A DNA stretch of 64,000 nt, taken from assembly GCF_000423725.1 (NCBI RefSeq), contig NZ_KE384084.1, positions 570,222 through 634,221 on the forward strand. The letters run 5' to 3'. Of the stretch, positions 57,793 to 64,000 are shown one piece after another. This stretch comes from Streptococcus devriesei DSM 19639 (GTDB taxonomy: Bacteria > Bacillota > Bacilli > Lactobacillales > Streptococcaceae). Both the position numbers and the translations under genes were made by a program. The notes under the pieces were generated by a model. The model was not told the DNA's origin. It made no database searches and saw only the letters and a program-made list of their open reading frames with translations. The number at the start of each line of letters is the position of its first letter. Within the stretch, counting starts at the first letter, position 1.

Positions 57793-57829
57793 AGGGCATA
57801 GGCTGTAAAAGCTTATGTCCTCTTTTTTT
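57793..57829 (+). terminator. Terminator between xis and int remnants
   Basis: AGGGCATA pairs with TATGTCCT and is followed by CTTTTTTT. Confidence 0.6.
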
Positions 57830-57846
57830 GCTATAAGGAGGAAAAG

Positions 57847-58950
57847 ATGGCTACAAGAAACGTAAAGATAACAAAAACCGAGTGCTAAAAGATGGTGAAT
57901 ACCAGCGCCCGAACAGTACCTATGAATATCGTTGGTAAGATAATCGACGAAAGACACATAGCATTTATGCTAAATCACTAGTTCAGTTACGGGAAAAAGA
58001 AAAACAAATTTTGAAAGACACTTTAAATGCTCTCAATGTCAGCAAAAATATTACGGTCAATGATTTATATAAAAAATGGAAAATACTCAAAAAGGGATTA
58101 AAAGATAATACCTTTAAAAATTATTAATATCTTTTTGAACACTTTACATTGTATCTGACCAAATTGGAAAATGAATATCCAGAGATTGCAAAAAAAAACG
58201 GATGGTCGATCCTTCTATAACTTTCTAGCAGAAGAAAGACACATGCAAGTTAATACTATTGACAGTATTCACACTGTACTTCATCAAGTTCTTCAAGTTG
58301 TTGTCGATGATGAGTATATTGCCTACAATCCTTCTGACAATGCTCTTAAAGAATTGAAACAATCACGAACAACTGATAAAAAAAGACAGAAAGCATTAAC
58401 ACTACAGGAACAGCAACTTTTTGAAACATTTCTTTCTAAGAGTAATCACTACAAGGGATAGTCACCTGTATTTACTACAATGCTTTGGACTGGTCTTCGG
58501 GTTGGCGAGGTCACTGGTCTAAGATGGCGAGATATCGATTTTGAAAGTAACACCGTCAGCGTCAACCATACTAGTTTATTATGATACTAGAACTAAAAAA
58601 GGTGTCGTCTATGCCATCAATACACCTAAAACAAAAGCAGGTGAACGTACTGTCCCACTCCTTTCCAAAGTCAAAGAGGCTCTAATTCAATAAAAAATCA
58701 CCAAGAAGAACTAGAAATCACTTGTCGAAGCAAAATGGACAGATACACCGATTTTATCTTTCTTAATCGATTTGGAGAAGTATTTCACCAAGGAACATTG
58801 AATAAAGCATTGAAGCGAATCATTCGTGATTGCAATTTTGTTGTGCTTGATGGTAAAATAAAAAAATCAAAACCTTAATTTAACAGGCTTTATGAGCATT
58901 CATGAACTTATAAAATCCACGGTTCCTTTTCCCTACGATGAAATAGGTTA
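57847..58950 (+). pseudogene. Tyrosine integrase (Tn916 type), decayed
   Basis: An intact ribosome site (AAGGAGG) and start are followed by a Tn916-Int-like sequence broken by several stops and frameshifts. Recognisable parts include YKKRKDNKNRVLKDGEYQRP, LWTGLRVGEVTGLRWRDIDF (catalytic Arg region) and TPKTKAGERTVPLLSK. The final His-Arg-Tyr region is deleted. A short tail reads STVPFPYDEIG through the right attachment site. The element cannot excise itself. Confidence 0.8.
58929..58945 (+). repeat. Right attachment site (attR)
   Basis: TTCCCTACGATGAAATA repeats the last lysS codons (46199-46215) with one base change. The island of about 12.7 kb lies between the two. Confidence 0.8.
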
Positions 58951-59034
58951 GACTTATTGGCAAGTAACTACTCCACAACAAGTACCTCCCATTTTAAGAC
59001 TTGAAAAAGCGTAAAACTGGTGCTAAAGCAATAG

Positions 59035-59094
59035 AAAAACCGAACATCTAACCTGGAAAATTGGTTCTAGGATAAGATGTTCGGTTTTTTGAAT
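59035..59094. terminator. Terminator, possibly the old lysS terminator
   Basis: AAAACCGAACATCT pairs with AGATGTTCGGTTTT and a T-run follows. It lies beyond attR, where the native end of lysS transcription would be. Confidence 0.65.
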
Positions 59095-59189
59095 CGTCCA
59101 AATCTAATGACTTTGATATTTTTAAAAATCCTTACACTAATGAGAGTCTCAAAGATAATCTGTTTTATTAGTAACTAACAAAGCAGTTT

Positions 59190-59690
59190 TCAATCAATCT
59201 CTTTTATTGGTACCTTAGCCAAGGCTAAATCAATATGGCAGTAGCCGTTGGGATTTTTCTTGAGGTAGTCTTGGTGATAGTCTTCAGCGTCTATAAAGTG
59301 ACGTAAAGGTTCCAGCTCAACAGCCAGAGGATGGCCATCGTGTTTTTGACTGACGGCTCGCATCATTTCTTGCGCAATTGCCTTGTCACTCTCATCCGTG
59401 TAATAAATACCTGTGCGGTATTGACGGCCCATATCGTTGCCTTGATGATTGATAGAGAAAGGGTTGATAATGCGGAAATAGTGCTGGAGCAGCTCACGCA
59501 GGGTGATGCGTTCCGGGTCGTAAGTGACAGCGACAGTTTCTGCATGATCGGTCGCATCAATCAAGGCATAAGACGTGACTTCAGATTGACCATTGGCATA
59601 GCCCACACGGGTTCCCACAACACCGTCAATCAAGTCAAAATAGCCTTCAACACCCCAAAAGCAACCTCCCGCCAGATAAATTGTTTTCAT
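59190..59690 (-). CDS. msrA: Peptide methionine sulfoxide reductase MsrA
   Basis: The product has 166 residues. GGCFWGVEG at residues 8-16 contains the catalytic Cys10, and the later [14 protein letters not shown] and EDYHQDYL motifs are typical. It reduces the S-form of methionine sulfoxide in proteins. A GGAGG site precedes the start. It is the last gene of the OhrR-led operon. Confidence 0.96.
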   Translation of the reverse strand: MKTIYLAGGCFWGVEGYFDLIDGVVGTRVGYANGQSEVTSYALIDATDHAETVAVTYDPERITLRELLQHYFRIINPFSINHQGNDMGRQYRTGIYYTDESDKAIAQEMMRAVSQKHDGHPLAVELEPLRHFIDAEDYHQDYLKKNPNGYCHIDLALAKVPIKEID

Positions 59691-59720
59691 ATACTTGCCT
59701 CCGTGTTCTAAAATAGGCTC

Positions 59721-60158
59721 TTACTCAACGATAGACATATAATCTGCGTAGCCTTCTTTTTCCATTTCTTCGTAAGGAATAAACTTGAGCGCAGCAGAGT
59801 TGATGCAGTAGCGCAGACCGCCGCGGTCAATAGGACCATCGTTAAAGACATGTCCTAAGTGTGAGTTAGCTTCCTGACTGCGAACTTCGATACGGCGCAT
59901 ACCGAAAGAACGATCTTCGTGGTCGGTCACCCGATGATTGTCAATAGGTTTGGTAAAGGCTGGCCAACCGCAGCCTGAGTCATACTTATCTGTTGATGAA
60001 AACAAGGGCTCGCCACTTACGATATCAACGTAAATGCCCTTTTCAAAAAACTCGTCGTATTCCCCTGTGAAAGCCCGCTCAGTTGCGGCGTTCTGTGTAA
60101 CCTTGTAAGCTAAATCGCCGATACGTTTGCGCAACTCTTCTTTTGTTTCTTCTGTCAT
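59721..60158 (-). CDS. msrB: Peptide methionine sulfoxide reductase MsrB
   Basis: The product has 145 residues. The motifs [19 protein letters not shown] and [11 protein letters not shown] carry the catalytic Cys near the C-terminus. It reduces the R-form of methionine sulfoxide. An AAGGAGG site precedes the ATG. It sits 30 bases from msrA and 42 from the oxidoreductase gene. Confidence 0.96.
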   Translation of the reverse strand: MTEETKEELRKRIGDLAYKVTQNAATERAFTGEYDEFFEKGIYVDIVSGEPLFSSTDKYDSGCGWPAFTKPIDNHRVTDHEDRSFGMRRIEVRSQEANSHLGHVFNDGPIDRGGLRYCINSAALKFIPYEEMEKEGYADYMSIVE

Positions 60159-60200
60159 ATGTGGTCCTCCTTGTGCTTGGTTACGGATATGTTTTATCAG

Positions 60201-61571
60201 TTATTGTGCTCTTAAAAGTGGTGTTAATGTTGACCAGAGCATATAGGTCTGAGTTGGAAAGGACATAATCATGCTGTTAAGATCCTGTGCAGTCATCTTT
60301 TTCTCGATGATCGGTGTCAGCCAATCCAACCAAGTTCCGGCTTGGCTGGAAATCGCAGCCGCTCCTACCAAGTAGTCTTCCTTATCAAAAATCAGCGCCA
60401 ATTCAGCATCCAGCTCATGGTTGTTGACCCAGTCGCGTCGTTCTCCCCATGGGATTTCGACCAATTTGTATTGGTCAGGATGGGCTTTTGCTTCGTCAAT
60501 GGTGACACCGACTTGACCAATCCGAGGAAGAGTAAAGACAAGGTTCGGGATAACAGGATAAGTGATGGCCGCACCGTCAGAATTTAAGATATCACGAGCG
60601 ATATAATTAGACTCAAACTCAGCAGTTGGTGTTAATTTGGGAATAGTTTTATCAACAACGTCACCTGAGGCGTAGATATTTGGCACAGCGGTACGCATGT
60701 GGTTATCTACCTTGATACCACGGGAGCTTGCTTCGATACCACGGGAGCTTGCTTCGATACCAAGATTTTCGAACCCTAAGTTTTCAATGTTGGCAATACG
60801 TCCTGTCGCATCCAGAACAAAATCACCAGTTGCTGAAAGACCGTCAGCTGTTGCAACACGGAAACCATTGTCCGTCTTTTCGACTTGGGAAACGGCTTGG
60901 CCAAAGTGGAAGACAGCGCCTTGAGCTTCAAATTTAGCGACGATTTTTTGGACATATTTTTCTGGATAAGCCAGCAAAGGACGCTCAGCATACTCAAAGA
61001 AGGTCACTTTCTTGCCTGCCAGTAAGGCCATTGAGGCAAATTCCATTCCAATAATTCCTGCACCAATTACAATCATGTGTTCAGGCAAAGCGTCCAAATC
61101 TAAAAATTCTGTGCTGCCTTGTGTGAATTCTTTGCCTGGAATATTGAGCTTGGCATTGCGGGCGCCAGTTCCGATAACGATATAGTCAGCCGTATAGTGT
61201 TGGCCGCCAACAGAGACCGTGTGGGTATCAACGATAGTTCCCCGTCCGTTGATAATGTCAATCCCTAAGTTTTTGAACCTGGGAGGAAATACCTCTTGAA
61301 AGCCAGCCAGAGTTTTGCGCTTATGAGCCATCATGGCTGCCCAATCAATCTGCACATCCGCTTTCAAGCCCAAATCTTGGTAGTTGTTCAACCCATCTAA
61401 ATACTCAAAAGGGCCATCTAAGAGAATTTTGGCATCGCAGCCATAGTTGGTACAGACACCGCCAAATTTGTCTGCCTCAATCATAGCAACTTTTTTCCCT
61501 GCTGCAGCCAGCAGACCTGCACCGTGGTTGTTGGCATGGCCGCTTCCGATAAAAATAACATCATAGTTCAT
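60201..61571 (-). CDS. Pyridine nucleotide-disulfide oxidoreductase
   Basis: The product has 456 residues. An N-terminal FAD motif is followed by the redox disulfide motif GVCTNYGC (Cys40, Cys45), then an NAD(P)-binding GAGIIGMEFAS motif near 170 and a C-terminal dimer domain. It resembles glutathione reductase and mercuric reductase but lacks a mercury-specific N-terminal domain. A tandem 21-base duplication (60721-60762) repeats seven residues, GIEASSR, twice before GIKVDNHM. The GHANN start of the FAD motif is unusual. Confidence 0.88.
   Translation of the reverse strand: MNYDVIFIGSGHANNHGAGLLAAAGKKVAMIEADKFGGVCTNYGCDAKILLDGPFEYLDGLNNYQDLGLKADVQIDWAAMMAHKRKTLAGFQEVFPPRFKNLGIDIINGRGTIVDTHTVSVGGQHYTADYIVIGTGARNAKLNIPGKEFTQGSTEFLDLDALPEHMIVIGAGIIGMEFASMALLAGKKVTFFEYAERPLLAYPEKYVQKIVAKFEAQGAVFHFGQAVSQVEKTDNGFRVATADGLSATGDFVLDATGRIANIENLGFENLGIEASSRGIEASSRGIKVDNHMRTAVPNIYASGDVVDKTIPKLTPTAEFESNYIARDILNSDGAAITYPVIPNLVFTLPRIGQVGVTIDEAKAHPDQYKLVEIPWGERRDWVNNHELDAELALIFDKEDYLVGAAAISSQAGTWLDWLTPIIEKKMTAQDLNSMIMSFPTQTYMLWSTLTPLLRAQ
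60721..60762 (-). repeat. Tandem 21-base duplication inside the oxidoreductase gene
   Basis: CGGGAGCTTGCTTCGATACC-A occurs twice, exactly, back to back (60721-60741 and 60742-60762). It adds seven residues in frame. Confidence 0.9.
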
Positions 61572-61598
61572 TAGGTTTTCCCCAGCTTTCTTTACGTG

Positions 61599-61907
61599 TT
61601 AGTCAGTTAATACTTTGTAAGTGTTCACTTTGCGTGAGACGTGCTTGCGAACCTCCTGTACTTTGGGGTCTGCATGCCCTTCTTTGTGACCCGGACGGTT
61701 CAGCCACGCCTCAAAATCTGTTTTATAGTTCCATTTTGAGAGCAAGATAAATTCGATACTATCTCCCTTATCTTCGCCTTGCCAGCCTTCAGCTGCCAGA
61801 TTTCCCGGCCAAGCTTTGAGGGAAGCAACATCGCGTTTAATTTTTTCAAGAAATTCTTCTTGGTAATTTTTGTCTACAGTAAATACGGCTGTTTGTACAA
61901 TGGTCAT
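61599..61907 (-). CDS. Antibiotic biosynthesis monooxygenase (ABM) domain protein
   Basis: The product has 102 residues of the ABM/ferredoxin-like fold (ILLSKWNYKTDFEAW is the family pattern). Members are small monooxygenases or haem-related enzymes. The exact role here is unknown; the context is oxidative stress. An AAAGGAG site precedes the start. Confidence 0.8.
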   Translation of the reverse strand: MTIVQTAVFTVDKNYQEEFLEKIKRDVASLKAWPGNLAAEGWQGEDKGDSIEFILLSKWNYKTDFEAWLNRPGHKEGHADPKVQEVRKHVSRKVNTYKVLTD

Positions 61908-61945
61908 AATGTTTTCTCCTTTTATCTGATTAATTTCTTAGTTGG

Positions 61946-62305
61946 TTACAAATTTTCTAAACTTTTAGCCAAGTCCTCGATCTCTTGAGGCGTTCCTAGG
62001 CCGTCTAACTTGGCTAAGATAGGGACCTTGTAAGTCTGGGCAATGTTTTCGGCTCCAAAATTGAAGGTTTCAGCATGTTTTGCCATGGAACCACTCCCAA
62101 CAACGGCCTTGACGCCTGGATTATGCGCTAAAAACTGCTCGACAGCTTTAGGTGTTTTGCCTCTTCCTGTAGAATACGTGAAAATCACATAGTCCCCGTC
62201 AATTGATTCGTCGCCTGTTTCGATTTTTAAGGGATCTGTCACACCCAATTGGTTTACGATTTTCTCAACATGGCCTGTACGGCTTGCATAAACGATTTTT
62301 GTCAT
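61946..62305 (-). CDS. NrdI-family flavodoxin-like protein
   Basis: The product has 119 residues. IVYASRTGHVEK at the N-terminus binds the FMN phosphate, TYSTGRG is the second loop, and GSGSMAKHAETFNFGAENI resembles NrdI proteins that help activate class Ib ribonucleotide reductase. It may be an NrdI paralogue or a general redox flavodoxin. The ATG at 62305 was chosen over a GTG at 62308. Confidence 0.82.
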   Translation of the reverse strand: MTKIVYASRTGHVEKIVNQLGVTDPLKIETGDESIDGDYVIFTYSTGRGKTPKAVEQFLAHNPGVKAVVGSGSMAKHAETFNFGAENIAQTYKVPILAKLDGLGTPQEIEDLAKSLENL

Positions 62306-62311
62306 CACTGT

Positions 62312-62791
62312 TTACCTTCCCTTTCGTTCTTGTCGGAAGGTCTCCATTAATTCTTGGAGTAATTGTAAAAGCGTATCATTGTCCGTACTGCCCTTAAAGT
62401 TTTTGGCAACCTCAGCTTGGACAGCCAAAGCAGCCTGCTTTAGATCTGCGCCTTCCTGAGTGAGGGTGACAATCAAGTCACGGGCATCCGCTTGTGAGCG
62501 CTCCTTACTAACAAACCCTTTTTCCTCTAATTTCTTTAGGACAGGTGTCAGAGTGCCGCTATCTAAGAACACCCTGTCTCGCAGTACACGGGTGACAAGG
62601 CTGCGCTCTTCCCAGAGAACCATCATAATCACATACTGTGTGTAGGTCAGCCCGATATCAGCCAATAAAGGCGTGTAGCGGTTGATAAATTCTCTCGAAG
62701 CTGCATACAAAGAAAAGCAGAGGTTATGCTCCAAAAGTAGAGATGATGGTTGCTCTTGGAGCTTATTACCTATTTTTTGTGTCTGTGTCAC
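62312..62791 (-). CDS. OhrR-like MarR-family regulator
   Basis: The product has 159 residues. A conserved N-terminal Cys lies in HNLCFSLYAASREF, as in OhrR peroxide sensors, followed by a winged helix with the GTLTPVLKKLEEKGF recognition region. It should release DNA when the Cys is oxidised by organic peroxide. GTG 62791 is the start, preceded by AAGGAGG. It heads the operon running to msrA. A 12-bp palindrome lies upstream. Confidence 0.85.
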   Translation of the reverse strand: MTQTQKIGNKLQEQPSSLLLEHNLCFSLYAASREFINRYTPLLADIGLTYTQYVIMMVLWEERSLVTRVLRDRVFLDSGTLTPVLKKLEEKGFVSKERSQADARDLIVTLTQEGADLKQAALAVQAEVAKNFKGSTDNDTLLQLLQELMETFRQERKGR

Positions 62792-62817
62792 TTCAACCTC
62801 CTTAAAATCAATTTCAT

Positions 62818-62829
62818 TCAATCGATTGA
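62818..62829 (-). promoter_or_regulatory. Palindrome, likely OhrR operator
   Basis: TCAATCGATTGA is a perfect 12-base palindrome 26 bases upstream of the GTG start, in the promoter region. Confidence 0.5.
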
Positions 62830-62986
62830 TTAAAATCAGTTTAACAAAATCAAATGAACCTTGCAAAAATTTTGCTCACACCCTTGATTTTTATTCCCTT
62901 GGGTGATCTAACCGAAATCCGCCTTATTTAAGCATCGTTGCCAGAAATTTCGATAAGCTTAAAAAAGCTTTGTCATTTTAGACAGA

Positions 62987-63011
62987 CTAAAAGGGCCAAG
63001 CTGGCCCTTTT
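62987..63011. terminator. Intrinsic terminator
   Basis: AAAAGGGCCA and TGGCCCTTTT form a stem near the quinone-reductase remnant; T-runs occur on both strands. Confidence 0.65.
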
Positions 63012-63046
63012 GGCTGTTTTGTTTCTTCACACTGAAGTTTACCTGA

Positions 63047-63140
63047 TTAATCCATTTTAACAACAAACTTTCCGGCAGTCTGTTCTTTGATGGCATCAGC
63101 AATATCTTCTCTATCATAGTCAACTGCTGCATCAAATCCT
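63047..63140 (-). pseudogene. Quinone oxidoreductase, C-terminal fragment
   Basis: About 30 codons remain, reading DAAVDYDREDIADAIKEQTA and KFVVKMD, like the end of zinc-type quinone reductases. No start or rest of the gene is present. Confidence 0.5.
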
Positions 63141-63346
63141 TACAGGCATTCTTTTCTGTTGCTGGGCACATTAAAAATCCAGTTTAATTAACAAGCTGGA
63201 TTTTTTGATAACATTGCAGGACATTGTCTTATCTCCAATTACTGGTTTCCAGCTGCTTTTCATGGTACAATAAAATCAACGTTTTGTATGATACTGACCC
63301 CTAAAGAAAGGACGTTTGGCCTTCCATTTGCCAATTAATCATTAAC

Positions 63347-63490
63347 ATGAAAAAATATTATATTTCTTTTTTATCCGCTGCTATTTTTATCGCTTACGGA
63401 CTCTTGCAAAAGCATTACATCTTTGTGGTTCTCGGGATTGTTTTTATCCTGATTGGCATTAAGGATATTTTGGATCACAAGAAAGATTAG
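63347..63490 (+). CDS. Small membrane protein (47 residues)
   Basis: The open reading frame starts MKKYYISFLSAAIFIAYGLL and holds two membrane segments, then a charged DHKKD end. No ribosome site is obvious. The composition and length fit a conserved small membrane protein, but I do not recognise a family. It lies upstream of mntH on the same strand. Confidence 0.55.
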   Translation: MKKYYISFLSAAIFIAYGLLQKHYIFVVLGIVFILIGIKDILDHKKD

Positions 63491-63699
63491 CCAGTAAATA
63501 AATTATAATGAGTTTGGAAACGCTGAACAGAAGACACAGCTTAGGTTTTGTACCCACTTGTGAAACTGGTTCATCGTTGTCCAAGCTTTTTATTTTTCTA
63601 TTAAATAAGGCGTGCCTAATTTTTTACTTTGTTATACTTAACTTTTTAAAATTTTTGTGCTATACTTGAGATAAACGTATTTAGAAAAGAGATTTTCAA

Positions 63700-64000
63700 A
63701 TGGAAACTCACCACTTTTCAGCAACTCCTCCTCAAAAACAGTCTCTCAGTGAGGTCAATCAAAGTGTTAAAGTTCCTAAAAACGCTTCTTTCTGGACAAC
63801 TCTGAGAGCTTTTTTAGGTCCGGGAGCTCTTGTTGCCGTCGGTTATATGGATCCCGGCAACTGGATTACCAGCGTTGTCGGCGGAGCCAGTTATAAATAC
63901 CTGCTTTTGTCGGTTGTCCTCATTTCCTCCCTTATTGCCATGCAGCTGCAGCAAATGGCCGGAAAATTGGGCATCGTCACTCGGCAGGACTTGGCTCAGG
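63700..64000 (+). CDS. mntH: Manganese/metal transporter MntH (partial, N-terminal)
   Basis: The gene starts at 63700 and runs out of the window after about 100 codons. The N-terminus leads to [20 protein letters not shown], with the metal-binding DPGN motif of the Nramp family. It imports Mn2+ with protons. A -10 (TATACT) lies about 37 bases upstream. With the Mn-sensing riboswitch at 20573 this window holds both manganese uptake and export genes. Confidence 0.92.
   Translation, partial: METHHFSATPPQKQSLSEVNQSVKVPKNASFWTTLRAFLGPGALVAVGYMDPGNWITSVVGGASYKYLLLSVVLISSLIAMQLQQMAGKLGIVTRQDLAQ

Noticed and set aside
62959-63171. 70-codon minus-strand reading frame
   Set aside because: Its frame runs through a terminator hairpin and a different-frame remnant of a quinone reductase; it has no ribosome site.

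Overview
The window looks like a chromosomal segment of a low-GC Gram-positive coccus of the genus Streptococcus. The order ppc, ftsW, tuf, tpiA, murN, murM, together with the nearby amidase, GH25 hydrolase, thiT and lysS, matches my recollection of the mutans group. The exact species cannot be settled from sequence alone. No rRNA, tRNA or CRISPR array was seen.

Layout. Bases 1-6135 hold the end of an MBL-fold hydrolase gene, an alpha/beta hydrolase, and a minus-strand block (ftsE, ftsX, prfB with its +1 frameshift, queG) framed by two inverted copies of a hairpin-rich intergenic repeat. Bases 6136-15726 hold fbp and a galactitol/tagatose catabolic operon: PRD regulator, gatA, gatB, gatC, gatD, lacD, lacC. 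Related repeat DNA is lodged between gatA and gatB. Bases 15962-30885 carry housekeeping genes: a metallophosphoesterase, a glycerophosphodiesterase, a riboswitch-controlled P-type cation ATPase, a TSUP transporter, an HD hydrolase, murMN, tpiA, tuf and ftsW. Bases 31114-46216 carry ppc, a core-MetE/ECF/DUF4430 cluster, two cell-wall hydrolases, thiT behind a TPP riboswitch, a PopT-like (DUF368) protein, a LysM surface protein and lysS.

Bases 46199-58945 are an integrated, decayed island at the 3' end of lysS. It is bounded by direct repeats of the last lysS codons. It has lost its mobility genes: xis and int are riddled with stops and umuC survives only as a C-terminal fragment. It keeps an intact minus-strand defence operon made of a single-chain Type ISP restriction-modification enzyme, a SIR2-domain protein, a HerA-like ATPase, a 34-residue peptide and a 302-residue protein with a DUF4145-like motif. 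An intact PezAT toxin-antitoxin pair lies next to it. The tight packing of Type ISP, SIR2 and HerA in one transcription unit is the best candidate here for a compound anti-phage system.

Bases 59190-62791 are a thiol/peroxide-repair operon led by an OhrR-like MarR regulator (NrdI-like flavodoxin, monooxygenase, disulfide oxidoreductase, msrB, msrA). The window ends inside mntH, a manganese importer.

Two themes cross regions. Six genes have a -10 promoter element ending 6-7 bases before the start codon and no Shine-Dalgarno sequence, which suggests leaderless mRNAs. Intergenic repeats with paired stems appear at several sites.
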